Below, one piece after another: positions 9,901 through 16,953 of a stretch of 22,291 nt of DNA. Numbering within the stretch: the stretch's first letter is position 1; each line of letters opens with the position of its first letter. The position numbers and the translations under genes are program-made. The notes below the pieces were generated by a model that searched no databases, was not told where the DNA came from, and saw nothing but the letters and a program-made list of their open reading frames with translations. Source of the DNA: Desulfofustis sp. (GTDB taxonomy: Bacteria; Desulfobacterota; Desulfobulbia; Desulfobulbales; Desulfocapsaceae); contig JARFQM010000136.1 in assembly GCA_029287755.1 (NCBI GenBank), forward strand, positions 1-22,291, given 5' to 3'.

Positions 9901-11386
9901 ACACGGCGAGCGGGGTGTCATCACCCATCGAAGCAACCGGCTCCCTGCCGGTCTCCCCAAAGACCCGCAGCACCTGGTCGATTTCATCGATGGAGTAACC
10001 GAACAGTTTCTGGTAGGTGAGCAGCTGGTCGTCCGACAGGGCCCGCTTGCCGGTCTTCTCCTCGTCGAGCTGTTCGGTGGGGATCAGGCACTGGCAGTTG
10101 CGCTGCAGCCACTGGCGATAGGGATGCCTGGTCTTAAGTTCGTTGTCGATGTCCCAGGAGCTCCACAGACGTCCGTTGTGAGTGTCGACCACCAGCAGTT
10201 CGCCGGGGCCGACCCTGCCTTTTTCGACCACCTCGTCCGGGGTGTAGTCCCAGATGCCTATTTCCGAAGCCAGGGTGATCAGACGGTCGCGGGTGATGAC
10301 GTAGCGGGCCGGTCTGAGCCCGTTGCGGTCAAGCCCGCAGGCGGCAAAGCGGCCGTCGCTCATGACGATGCCGGCGGGCCCGTCCCAGGGCTCCATGTGC
10401 ATCGAATTAAAATCGTAGAAGGAGCGCAGATCCTCATCCATCTGCGGATGATTCTGCCAGGCGGGGGGAATCAGCAGCCGAAAGGCCCGGAACAGATCCA
10501 TACCGCCGGCCAGCAGGGTTTCCAGCATATTGTCGAGAGAGGCCGAGTCGGAGCCGTCGGTGCTCACGAACGGGGCTGCATCCTGCATGTCGGGCAGCAG
10601 GGGAGACTGCAGCTTGTAGGAGCGGTTCTGGGCCCACTGGCGATTGCCGGTGATAGTATTTATTTCGCCGTTGTGAGCCAGATAGCGAAAGGGCTGGGCC
10701 AGCGGCCAGCGGGGCAGGGTGTTGGTGGAAAAGCGTTGATGAAACAGACAGATAGAGGCCTGCATCCGGAGATCGCCGAGATCGCGATAAAACTGGGGCA
10801 GATCGCCCGGCCGGCAGAGCCCCTTGTAGATCATCACCAGGTTTGAAAGACAGGGGATGTAGAAATCGGGATCATCGGTGATTCTCTTCTCGATGCGTCT
10901 GCGCACCATGAACAAGCGCCGCTCGAAATCCCGCGGCCCCCAGCCATACTGACCGTTGATAAAGACCTGCATGATCTGCGGCAGGGAGGCCCGGGCAATT
11001 TCGCCGAGCACCGACGGATCCACCGGCACTTCGCGCCAGCCGGCCACCGACAGTGTCTCGGCGGCCAGCTCCTGTGCGAAAACCTCCTGGACCCGGGTCA
11101 GCCTGTCTGTTCCGTGGCCCAGAAATACCATCCCCACCCCGTACCGGGAACTGAGGTTCAGGCCCAGTTCCTCGGCTATGGCCCGAAAAAAACTGTCCGG
11201 CTTCTGGAGCAGCAGACCGCAGCCGTCGCCGGTCTTGCCGTCGGCACCTATGGCACCGCGGTGATCCATGCGGTCCAGGGCACTGATCGCCGTGCGCACC
11301 AGGCGATGACTTGCCTCACCGTCCATATGGGCCATCAGCCCGAAACCGCAATTATCTCTGCATTCGCCCCGGTCGTAAACGGGCAT
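6926..11386 (-). CDS. gltB: Glutamate synthase (NADPH) large subunit
   Basis: A 1486-residue enzyme that releases ammonia from glutamine and adds it to 2-oxoglutarate to give glutamate. Domains in order: class II glutamine amidotransferase from Cys13 (CGFGLMAH), with a very short propeptide of 12 residues, including MHMEPWDGPAG; a central domain; an FMN-binding synthase domain with GAKPGEGGQLPG near residue 940; a [3Fe-4S] site C-x5-C-x4-C (CKYLRICHLNNC) near residues 1101-1112; and a C-terminal GXGXG beta-helix (repeated G--G---GG patterns, about 1230-1440). Length and all key residues indicate an active enzyme. AAGGAG lies seven bases before the ATG at 11386. A potentially structured leader precedes it (11421-11520). 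Nitrogen control is expected but no NtrC or sigma-54 site was identified. Confidence 0.98.
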   Translation of the reverse strand: MPVYDRGECRDNCGFGLMAHMDGEASHRLVRTAISALDRMDHRGAIGADGKTGDGCGLLLQKPDSFFRAIAEELGLNLSSRYGVGMVFLGHGTDRLTRVQEVFAQELAAETLSVAGWREVPVDPSVLGEIARASLPQIMQVFINGQYGWGPRDFERRLFMVRRRIEKRITDDPDFYIPCLSNLVMIYKGLCRPGDLPQFYRDLGDLRMQASICLFHQRFSTNTLPRWPLAQPFRYLAHNGEINTITGNRQWAQNRSYKLQSPLLPDMQDAAPFVSTDGSDSASLDNMLETLLAGGMDLFRAFRLLIPPAWQNHPQMDEDLRSFYDFNSMHMEPWDGPAGIVMSDGRFAACGLDRNGLRPARYVITRDRLITLASEIGIWDYTPDEVVEKGRVGPGELLVVDTHNGRLWSSWDIDNELKTRHPYRQWLQRNCQCLIPTEQLDEEKTGKRALSDDQLLTYQKLFGYSIDEIDQVLRVFGETGREPVASMGDDTPLAVLSHKPRLLFDYFRQKFAQVTNPPIDPLREQHVMSLATCIGREQNVFDETMGHANRVLFQSPVLVYSDLQQLKELDDEYYRHCIIDLNYEVSEGLEKALERVVARAVEETRSGAVLVILSDRNIGPGTLPIPAAAAVGGVQTALAENNLRCDANIIIETAEARDPHHFAVLIGFGATAIYPYLVYETLAKMVDDKAVRLPLRSVLVNYRTGINKGLLKIMSKMGISTIASYRCAQLFEAVGLSSALVELCFRGVTSRIEGADFQDVQADSAARARLAWKRHVVLKGAGLLKYMHGGEYHAYNPDVVTTLQKAVRSGDYGDYQRYADLVNKREVSSLRDLLALKLADKPIELDQVEAEEEFYPRFDSAAMSIGALSSEAHEALAIAMNRLGGFSNSGEGGEDSSRYHTERVSRIKQVASGRFGVTPQYLMNAEVIQIKIAQGAKPGEGGQLPGHKVTAMIAKLRHSMPGVTLISPPPHHDIYSIEDLAQLIFDLKQVNPDAQISVKLVSEPGVGTIATGVAKGYADMITISGYDGGTGASPLSSVKYAGSPWELGLVETHFALVENGLRHKVRLQVDGGMKTGLDIVKAAILGAESFGFGTAPLISLGCKYLRICHLNNCATGVATQDETLRRDHFKGLPEMAMNYFKFVAAETRQWLARLGVGRLTELIGRVDLLEILEGENDKQRKLVLDDLLVQPAVPKGSALFNQQRNHPHDAGTLNLELVERFGAAVAGKSGGRGYVVVRNTDRSVGARLSGVIARSHGDRGMDDAPLTIEMQGTAGQSFGVFNAGGLKLVLTGDANDYVGKGMAGGMLVIRPPLGVSYKTHESVIIGNTCLYGATGGRLYAAGRAGERFAVRNSGARAVVEGIGDNGCEYMTGGVVTILGETGINFGAGMTGGFAYVFDEFSRFEERVNTDLVDVLPMKDLNLLREHLRGIVDAHLNETGSERAEMIMDDFPSYCERFKLVKPKGLKVEDLLGKRGRSANELLLTTQ

Positions 11387-11420
11387 GTTGATTCTCCTTG
11401 AAAAGATTAGAGGATACTCG

Positions 11421-11520
11421 CTTGGACTGCTCGGATAGTACCGACACTCAGAATACGGTATTTGGCGACCAAAAGCCAGTCCAAGAGCACGCCCCCCCGG
11501 CTGGGCCTCCGCCGGTGCTC
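11421..11520 (-). promoter_or_regulatory. Structured leader candidate upstream of gltB
   Basis: Read on the gltB strand, CTTGGACTG (11477-11485) pairs perfectly over 9 bases with CAGTCCAAG (11421-11429). This helix encloses two adjacent hairpins with no base between them: TTTGG/CCAAA with a 3-base loop (11461-11473) and TACCG/CGGTA with a 12-base loop (11439-11460). The result is a three-helix junction. Immediately 5' is another stem, GAGCA/TGCTC plus CCGGC/GCCGG (11485-11520), with a 7-base bulge. The whole region ends 35 bases before the gltB start. No known riboswitch consensus was recognised, and the promoter is not clear. It could also be an operator or the feoB 3' end. Confidence 0.4.
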
Positions 11521-11574
11521 ACGGCCTGTCCTGGGAGCGGCTAAAATTGGCGGATTATTGAGGCAGCGGGCAGG

Positions 11575-13710
11575 TTAATGACAATCCTTGATCACTGGAG
11601 GCGGGATAACCATGGGGACTTCGGGCTCTTCCTTCTTGCCCAGCATGTGCAGCCAGCCGTAAATTCCCACAAGTACGACCAGCGAAAAGAGGAGGTAGAA
11701 CAGATTGTGCCCCTCGGTCACCTGGTAGAAAAAGGTGGCCACCGACCAGGCAAGCAAAGTCGAATAGACCGCCATCACCACCGCATAATAGCCGCCCATT
11801 TCCTGCCGCGCCGCACCGATGACAGCCAGGCAGGGAAAATACATGAGCACGAAAAGAAGATAGGCAAAGGCTGAAAAGACGGTGAAATTTGCGGCAATGT
11901 GTTTGTAGACCGAGGTGTCCGTGCCGATCTCCTCGGATATGGTCTGCTGATCCTCGGTCACTATCCCCAGTCCGAGCAGATCGAGAGAACCTAATAAGGA
12001 AGCCAGTCCCTCGCCCACCGAGGTGAATGCCCCGGTGACCGCGGCGCCGATATCGAGCCGCTGCACCTGTTCTTCGACCTCAGCCTGCTGGCCGCTCATG
12101 TCGTTGGCGGCATACAGCGCATTGATCGTGCCGACAATGGCTTCTTTGGCAAACAGACCGGTGAACAGGGCCACTGAAGCCGGCCAGTTATCCTTGGCGA
12201 TACCGATCGGTTCAAACACCGGGCTGGCGGCTTTGCCGACATAGGCCAGGATGGACGACGACGAATCCTCATTGCCAAAGGTGAGCCTGCCTCTCTCAAA
12301 ACCGACGGAGTTGAGCACCGAGAGCACGAAGACGGCCGAAACCACGATAACGCCGGCCCGCCTGATGAAGGAACGCAGCCGCAGCCAAGCATTCTTGAAG
12401 ACGGCGCCGAGGCGGGGAGCATGGTAAAGCGGCAAATCCATGACAAAGTTCGAGGGGGTGCCCCTGAACAGAGTATTCTTCAGAAAATAACCGGTGAGAA
12501 TTGCCATGAACAGGCCGACCAGGTAAATAAGGAAGACGGCCAGGCCCGAATAGGCCCCGAACAGCGCCGCGCAAAACAGGGCATAGACCGGCAGCCTCGC
12601 CCCGCAGGACATGAAGGGCGCCATGAAGATGGTCATGAACCGGTCCCGGCGGTTACTCAGCGTCCTGGCCGCCATAACCGCCGGTACCGTGCAGCCGAAA
12701 CCGACAATCATCGGGATGAACGCAGAGCCTGGCAGCCCGATCTTTCTCATGAAGCGATCCGCCACCACTCCGACCCGCGCCATGTAGCCGAGGTCTTCGA
12801 GAATTGCCAGGGCCAGAATCATAAAATACACTACCGGGATAAAGGTCGCCACGGTCTGGCAGCCGACCCCTATGCCGCCGGCAATCATGACGATCAGGCA
12901 CTCGGGGCTGCCGATGGAGGAGAGCAGGGCGCCGGGTATATCGACGAAGAGCAGGCCACCGATAATATCAAAAAAATCAATGAACACTGATCCCAGCCCG
13001 ATGGCAAACCAGAAGGTCACGAACATCGACGCCATGAAGATCGGGATTGCCGCAAAACGATGCATAACGAGGTTGTCGACCCGGTTGGTGAAATTTGTTG
13101 ACCTATCTTTTATTTCCCGGGCGACGCGACCGTAAATTTCGTCGATATTGGAGTACTTCTGGACCGTGTCCATCACCTCCTGGGTGGAGACGTGGGAGTC
13201 ATGCTCGGGAAGGTGTTCGATCGCCTCCTCGATTTTTTCCACGGCTTTTCTGACCGACGCCTTGTTTACCGCAACAACGGGAATGACCGGCACGCCAAGA
13301 TCTTCACTGAGCCGGTCGATATCGATCTTGATCCCTTCTTTCTCCGCCACGTCGAGCATGTTGAGCAGGACGATGATCTGGTTGGTCCGCTCCAGCAGAT
13401 CCATGGTCAGATAGAGATTGCGGGACAGGTTGGTCGCATCGAGGACATTGACGATGAGATCGTACTCACCGCTCCGTATCACCCGCTCGGCGACTTTCTG
13501 ATCCTCGGTATCAGGACTCAGGTTGTAAGTCCCGGGTAAATCGACCAGTTCCACCCGGGTATCTCTGAGGGGGAACGAGCCTTCTATTTTTTCCACCGTG
13601 ACGCCCGGCCAGTTGCCCACCTTCTGCCTGGCCCCGGTGAGACTGTTGAAAAGGGTGGTTTTCCCGGAGTTGGGTACCCCGGCAATGGCTATACGTTCAA
13701 CCTTGTGCAC
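11575..13710 (-). CDS. feoB: Ferrous iron transport protein B
   Basis: A 711-residue membrane GTPase that imports Fe2+ across the inner membrane. The N-terminal G domain shows G1 GVPNSGKT (residues 11-18), NWPGVTVEK (about 33-41), G3 DLPGTYNL (about 57) and G4 NMLD (about 115). The membrane part includes the conserved GFGCTVPAVMAARTL and two 'gate' segments. The length is normal (700-770). I place the start at GTG 13710, because AAGGAG sits seven bases upstream and the G domain begins immediately after; an in-frame ATG at 13746 would add 12 residues coming from the feoA coding region. With the GTG start the gene overlaps feoA by 14 bases, so translation is coupled. A DtxR-family gene faces feoA upstream, and I infer it controls this operon. 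No feoC is seen. Confidence 0.96.
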   Translation of the reverse strand: MHKVERIAIAGVPNSGKTTLFNSLTGARQKVGNWPGVTVEKIEGSFPLRDTRVELVDLPGTYNLSPDTEDQKVAERVIRSGEYDLIVNVLDATNLSRNLYLTMDLLERTNQIIVLLNMLDVAEKEGIKIDIDRLSEDLGVPVIPVVAVNKASVRKAVEKIEEAIEHLPEHDSHVSTQEVMDTVQKYSNIDEIYGRVAREIKDRSTNFTNRVDNLVMHRFAAIPIFMASMFVTFWFAIGLGSVFIDFFDIIGGLLFVDIPGALLSSIGSPECLIVMIAGGIGVGCQTVATFIPVVYFMILALAILEDLGYMARVGVVADRFMRKIGLPGSAFIPMIVGFGCTVPAVMAARTLSNRRDRFMTIFMAPFMSCGARLPVYALFCAALFGAYSGLAVFLIYLVGLFMAILTGYFLKNTLFRGTPSNFVMDLPLYHAPRLGAVFKNAWLRLRSFIRRAGVIVVSAVFVLSVLNSVGFERGRLTFGNEDSSSSILAYVGKAASPVFEPIGIAKDNWPASVALFTGLFAKEAIVGTINALYAANDMSGQQAEVEEQVQRLDIGAAVTGAFTSVGEGLASLLGSLDLLGLGIVTEDQQTISEEIGTDTSVYKHIAANFTVFSAFAYLLFVLMYFPCLAVIGAARQEMGGYYAVVMAVYSTLLAWSVATFFYQVTEGHNLFYLLFSLVVLVGIYGWLHMLGKKEEPEVPMVIPPPVIKDCH

Positions 13711-13957
13711 CCGAGCGCTCCTTGACCAGGATCCCCTGGGCTTCATTTTTTCTCAGGGCGATTCTGCTGCCCCTGATCTGCACGATCATGGGGTCGGACA
13801 ACTCCACGGGCGCCAGTTCAACCGGCGTGCCCTTGACAAATCCCATTTTGTAAAGCTTTTCGGCATAGGCTGAATGTTCAGGCTCAAAGCCGACAACCTC
13901 GTAGGAGATGCCTCTGCTGATATCGGCCAGCTGAATGTTTCTTCCATTTCTTGCCAT
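13697..13957 (-). CDS. feoA: Ferrous iron transport protein A
   Basis: An 86-residue cytoplasmic protein with the SH3-like FeoA fold: LADISRGISYEVVGFEPEHS, LYKMGFVKGTPVELAPVE, PMIVQIRGSRIALRKNEAQGILV. The 'L--MG---G--V' and 'G--IALR--EA--I-V' patterns are the family hallmarks. FeoA is thought to bind FeoB and support its transport activity. The ATG at 13957 has GAGAG five bases upstream; an in-frame GTG at 13972 would add five residues. It overlaps feoB by 14 bases. It is expressed from a good promoter at 14056-14084 and opposes a DtxR-family regulator about 290 bases away. Confidence 0.95.
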   Translation of the reverse strand: MARNGRNIQLADISRGISYEVVGFEPEHSAYAEKLYKMGFVKGTPVELAPVELSDPMIVQIRGSRIALRKNEAQGILVKERSGAQG

Positions 13958-14048
13958 GGATCTCTCAACCACACTAAGTTTTTTAAATCAGCCCTCTGTC
14001 CGGCTCAGCGGAGCAGCGGCATCATAAGTTAATTAATAGCCCTTGGAC

Positions 14049-14084
14049 AGTGGCGATTATAAATGAGACGAATGTATGATGCAA
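14049..14084 (-). promoter_or_regulatory. Sigma-70 promoter for feoAB
   Basis: On the minus strand TTGCAT (complement of 14079-14084), a 17-base spacer and TATAAT (complement of 14056-14061) form a near-consensus promoter. Transcription would start near 14049, giving a leader of about 90 bases before feoA. The leader contains the 8-base palindrome TTAATTAA at 14029-14036, a possible repressor site. I see no classical Fur box. Confidence 0.7.
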
Positions 14085-14181
14085 CACAAAAAGTAAGGCG
14101 CGCCTAAAAATATCTCGACTGCTGAACTTCCTGGCGGTGCTGGTGCTGCAGCCCAGGCCGTTATCCCGGGCAAAACATTTG

Positions 14182-14213
14182 TTGACTTTTTTTAGTTATG
14201 CCGTAAAATTTTA
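14182..14213 (+). promoter_or_regulatory. Promoter of the DtxR-family gene, with palindrome over the -10 box
   Basis: TTGACT (14182-14187), a 16-base spacer and TAAAAT (14204-14209) make a good sigma-70 promoter. The -10 box is embedded in the perfect 10-base palindrome TAAAATTTTA (14204-14213), well placed for autoregulation. Transcription would begin near 14216. The AGGAG at 14213-14217 is therefore probably not used as a ribosome binding site for the ATG at 14251, which lies over 30 bases away. Confidence 0.55.
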
Positions 14214-14250
14214 GGAGTTCATACCATTACAAATTTACATAGTGATTCTA

Positions 14251-14757
14251 ATGATTTCAGCAGAAAACCTCAGTGCCAGCCAGGAAGATTATCTGGAAGC
14301 TATATTCCATATTTCAGAAGAAAAAATGGCCGCCCGGGCCAAAGACATTGCCAAATACCTCAATGTGAAGGCCTCTTCTGTTACCGGCGCTCTGCGAATT
14401 CTGGGAAAGCATGAGCTGATTAACTACGCCCCCTACGATCTCGTTACTCTTACCGACGAGGGCAGAGCCATCGCCGAGGAAATTGTCTATCGCCATCAGG
14501 CGCTGGAAAAATTTCTGGTCAACGTGCTGGGCATCGACCGCGAGGATGCGGATGCGGCGGCCTGCAAGATGGAACACCATGTGCCCAAGGCTATCATAGA
14601 GCGTCTGGTCAAGTACGCAGAGTATGTCGATCACTGCCCCCGGGGGGGTGTCAGCTGGGAATCGGGGTTTGGCTACTACTGCAAGCACGGCTGCACCGAC
14701 CAGGACTGTGAACGGTGCACCGGTGAAATGGAAATCAAGACCGAGAAACCGCTTTAG
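14251..14757 (+). CDS. DtxR/MntR-family metal-dependent transcriptional repressor
   Basis: A 168-residue regulator. An N-terminal winged helix (about 5-70; SQEDYLEAIFHI, KDIAKYLNVKASSVTGALRILGKHELI) is followed by the dimerisation and metal-binding domain (HQALEKFLVNVLGI, ACKMEHHVPKAIIERL), with Cys105, His109 and His110 in the positions used for Fe2+/Mn2+ binding in this family. Instead of a C-terminal SH3/FeoA domain it ends in a short cysteine-rich tail with Cys129, 144, 148, 153 and 156. It is divergent from feoAB, so I infer that it represses ferrous iron uptake when iron is sufficient; Mn2+ or redox sensing is not excluded. The start is ATG 14251; GTG 14242 is also in frame, and neither has a strong ribosome binding site. 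Confidence 0.93.
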   Translation: MISAENLSASQEDYLEAIFHISEEKMAARAKDIAKYLNVKASSVTGALRILGKHELINYAPYDLVTLTDEGRAIAEEIVYRHQALEKFLVNVLGIDREDADAAACKMEHHVPKAIIERLVKYAEYVDHCPRGGVSWESGFGYYCKHGCTDQDCERCTGEMEIKTEKPL

Positions 14758-14862
14758 GCCTCTTCTCTGCCTGCTTCCCCGCCTTGCTGGTCAGCCGGAC
14801 AAGGGCTTTTGCCTTCAGCTCTACCGTGCAAATCAGCGCCACCCCATTGCTCATCGGCGAAT

Positions 14863-14894
14863 AGTTATTATTGTGTTTTCACAATTATATAACT
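14863..14894. promoter_or_regulatory. AT-rich hairpin/operator upstream of the universal stress gene
   Basis: AGTTAT (14863-14868) with ATAACT (14889-14894), and inside it ATTGTG (14870-14875) with CACAAT (14880-14885), give 12 paired bases around a TTTT loop, interrupted by a 1x3 internal loop. A further ATAACT repeat follows at 14898-14903. It lies directly before the possible starts of the stress protein, so an operator or RNA hairpin is plausible. It has no T-tract after it. Confidence 0.35.
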
Positions 14895-14927
14895 GATATA
14901 ACTAACTATATGCCCATGAGAAATGGA

Positions 14928-15809
14928 ATGAACAAGCATTTTCTTGTAACCGTCAGCAACGACTACGAGCACCTCACCGGAGTAGAATTCATCTGCTCCT
15001 TTTTCAAGCAGCTTTCCGAGCATCAGATCACCTTGCTGCATATTAGTCGACTTGATGCGACCGATATGAACAAAGCTCTTATGAAAATGTGGGACAAACC
15101 TGAAGAAGGGGTCACCGGCCCCCTCACTGTCGGGGCCAGGAAAGCGCTGGAAAAGTCGAGGAGCCTGTTGAGCAAATCGAACATGTCAGTAGACCAGATG
15201 ATCACCAAGACCTTTCCGGAGCGCTATGGCAAGATAAACGACATACTGCGGGAGGGGGCCACCGGGCTCTATGACGCGATCGTGCTGGGCAAGCGGGCCA
15301 GCTATACTCTCCAATGGGTGTTCGAGCGCCCGGCTGAGGAGACGGCCAAGGCGATCATTCAGGACCGTACCTTGAATTCTCCTTTGTGGATCTGCCCGGA
15401 GCCCGAACAGGGCAGGAAGCATGTACTCATCGGTGTCGACGGCTCAGAAGGGTCATTGCGGGCGGTGGATCATGTTGGCTATATTCTCTCCCGCCAGGAC
15501 CAGCATACGGTCACCCTTTTGCATGTGGAAAATGGGGCCGGCCTCGACACCGACCTCATTTTTCAGAAATCCACCCGGATTCTGCATGGCCACCGTGTCG
15601 CCGACGAGCGCATTCACCTCGACACCACCTGGGGACTCAACGTCGCCTCAACCATCACCGGCTACGCCGAGAAATCTGGTTTCGCCGCCATTGCTGTTGG
15701 TCTCAAAGGTGTCGCTCAGGGGATACTCAAGCGCATGAATCTTGCCGGCGGTACCACCGCGGGTTTGATCGGGCGGGCGGAGAAAATCTCTTTGTGGTGC
15801 TGCCCGTAG
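14928..15809 (+). CDS. Universal stress protein, two Usp domains
   Basis: A 293-residue protein with two UspA-like Rossmann-type domains. The first starts at MNKHFLVTVSNDYEHLTGVEF and continues to the segment GLYDAIVLGKRASY. The second starts at RKHVLIGVDGSEGSLRAVDHV (about residue 163) and ends with SGFAAIAVGLKGVAQG. The usual ATP-binding motif G-x2-G-x9-G-S/T is degenerate in both halves, so the protein may not bind ATP like classical Usps. I chose ATG 14928 because the first strand begins right after it; in-frame ATGs lie at 14910 and 14916. DUF2062 follows after 32 bases, probably in one transcript. The role is likely survival under stress or starvation; the actual ligand is unknown. Confidence 0.85.
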   Translation: MNKHFLVTVSNDYEHLTGVEFICSFFKQLSEHQITLLHISRLDATDMNKALMKMWDKPEEGVTGPLTVGARKALEKSRSLLSKSNMSVDQMITKTFPERYGKINDILREGATGLYDAIVLGKRASYTLQWVFERPAEETAKAIIQDRTLNSPLWICPEPEQGRKHVLIGVDGSEGSLRAVDHVGYILSRQDQHTVTLLHVENGAGLDTDLIFQKSTRILHGHRVADERIHLDTTWGLNVASTITGYAEKSGFAAIAVGLKGVAQGILKRMNLAGGTTAGLIGRAEKISLWCCP

Positions 15810-15841
15810 ACCCAGCAGCGATTTTCCCGTTACCTTTCCGC

Positions 15842-16405
15842 ATGAACACCGACAACAGCACCCACTCCAAGGGACACACTTCGCCCGGCAGAAAAAGGCG
15901 CATCGTCATTCCCTTCCGGGCGGTATTTAAATGGCTTGTCCGTCTCAGGCGTTCCCCCCGGGCGGTAGCCGGAGGATTTGCCCTGGGAGTTTTTGTGGCC
16001 TTTACCCCGACCATGGGGTTTCAGATAGTGGTGGCCATTTTCCTGGCCACCTTTCTCAATCTCAACCGGCCGGCAGCCATCATACCGGTATGGATTACCA
16101 ACGTGGCAACCATGGCGCCGATATACACCTTCAACTACTGGGTGGGAAGCCTGTTCTGGTCAGGTCCGCCGGTTGCCGAGGTCTACAAAACCCTGGCCTC
16201 GATCGGAGCCCAACTGGTCACCTTGGATTTCTGGGAATTCGGCAGACAGTTGGAAACCATGCTTGGGCTCTCGAGCACCATAGCTATTCCGCTGTTGATC
16301 GGCAGTATCGTTGTCGGCCTTATCAGCGCCGCTCTCACTTACCTGGCCGCCCTCGGCATCATCCGCCTGATCCTTACCAGACGCAGGAATAAGCAGCTCC
16401 TGTAG
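15842..16405 (+). CDS. DUF2062 family inner-membrane protein
   Basis: A 187-residue protein. A basic N-terminus (about 1-45, with RKRR and VRLRRSPR) precedes the conserved DUF2062 segment SPRAVAGGFALGVFVAFTPTMGFQIVVA, then LNRPAAIIPVWITNVATMAPIYTFNYWVGS, and two further hydrophobic stretches (about 140-180). Three or four membrane helices are likely. The biochemical function of DUF2062 is unknown; family genes are sometimes found near glycosyltransferases or stress genes. The reading frame is open well upstream into the Usp gene, but that part is a shadow of the Usp frame. ATG 15842 is the first methionine after the Usp stop and lacks a clear ribosome binding site; an in-frame GTG near 15800 is an alternative. 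Confidence 0.85.
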   Translation: MNTDNSTHSKGHTSPGRKRRIVIPFRAVFKWLVRLRRSPRAVAGGFALGVFVAFTPTMGFQIVVAIFLATFLNLNRPAAIIPVWITNVATMAPIYTFNYWVGSLFWSGPPVAEVYKTLASIGAQLVTLDFWEFGRQLETMLGLSSTIAIPLLIGSIVVGLISAALTYLAALGIIRLILTRRRNKQLL

Positions 16406-16472
16406 CGCAGGCACTGCTGGGTAACTCCCCCTGGCAAAAACAGCATCCCCGTCTCCTGAATCTTACCTGTGC

Positions 16473-16496
16473 AGAGCAGGTCAGCTCCCCTGCTCT
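16473..16496. terminator. Hairpin between convergent DUF2062 and psiE-like genes
   Basis: AGAGCAGG (16473-16480) pairs perfectly with CCTGCTCT (16489-16496) around an 8-base loop. The stop codon of the PsiE-family gene lies inside the loop. The position between convergent genes suits a bidirectional terminator, but no T-tract follows on either strand, so intrinsic termination is uncertain. Confidence 0.35.
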
Positions 16497-16948
16497 TCCA
16501 GCGGTTCGCTCTGCACTTTGGGCGGCAGTTTATGAACGAAATAATAGGTTATTCCCGTGGCCACCAGCACAACACCCGTGGCAAAAATATACATCGGCTC
16601 AAGTTCTTCGTAGTCGAGAATGATCACCTTCCTGGCGATCGCCATCAGGGCGGTGGCCAACACAATCTTGACGTGGATGACGTCATCGCGCAGATAGAGA
16701 ATGATATTCTGGAAAATTTCGATGGCTATGAGCACCACCATGAAGGCCCCGAAGGTCATGAGAATATCACCCATGGTGAGGATGAAACGGGGTTCGGCGG
16801 CAAACCGCTGGTAGATGGTCCAGGCCACATCGACCACTCCCGAGATGATCACGATTATCATCAGCAGCCCCAGGGACTTCAGGCAGAGGTGGATAATCCT
16901 TTTCAGCACCCAGAGGAATCTATCGTCGCGTTTGTTAACCAGTTTCAT
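16481..16948 (-). CDS. PsiE-family (phosphate-starvation-inducible E) membrane protein
   Basis: A 155-residue protein with about four hydrophobic segments (near 24-45, 58-80, 92-112 and 120-140). It contains the PsiE pattern: DILMTFGAFMVVLIAIEIFQNIILYLRDDVIHVKIVLATALMAIARKVIILD. The function of PsiE is not known; the E. coli gene responds to phosphate starvation and cAMP-CRP. The ATG at 16948 lies five bases after the stop of the tandem Usp gene on the same strand, so the two are co-transcribed and possibly translationally coupled. No Pho box was found upstream, so phosphate control here is not shown. Confidence 0.85.
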   Translation of the reverse strand: MKLVNKRDDRFLWVLKRIIHLCLKSLGLLMIIVIISGVVDVAWTIYQRFAAEPRFILTMGDILMTFGAFMVVLIAIEIFQNIILYLRDDVIHVKIVLATALMAIARKVIILDYEELEPMYIFATGVVLVATGITYYFVHKLPPKVQSEPLEEQGS

Positions 16949-16953
16949 CGTTT

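Noticed and set aside
11485..11520. Intrinsic terminator after feoB
   Set aside because: The stem is GC-rich but bulged, and no run of T follows on the feoB strand.
14049..14100. Fur box in the feoAB promoter
   Set aside because: No match to the GATAATGATAATCATTATC pattern; a DtxR-family regulator next door is the more likely controller.
15386..15841. N-terminal extension of the DUF2062 gene into the upstream Usp gene
   Set aside because: The extension is the other frame of the Usp coding region, and its translation is rich in Arg, His and Cys with no domain.
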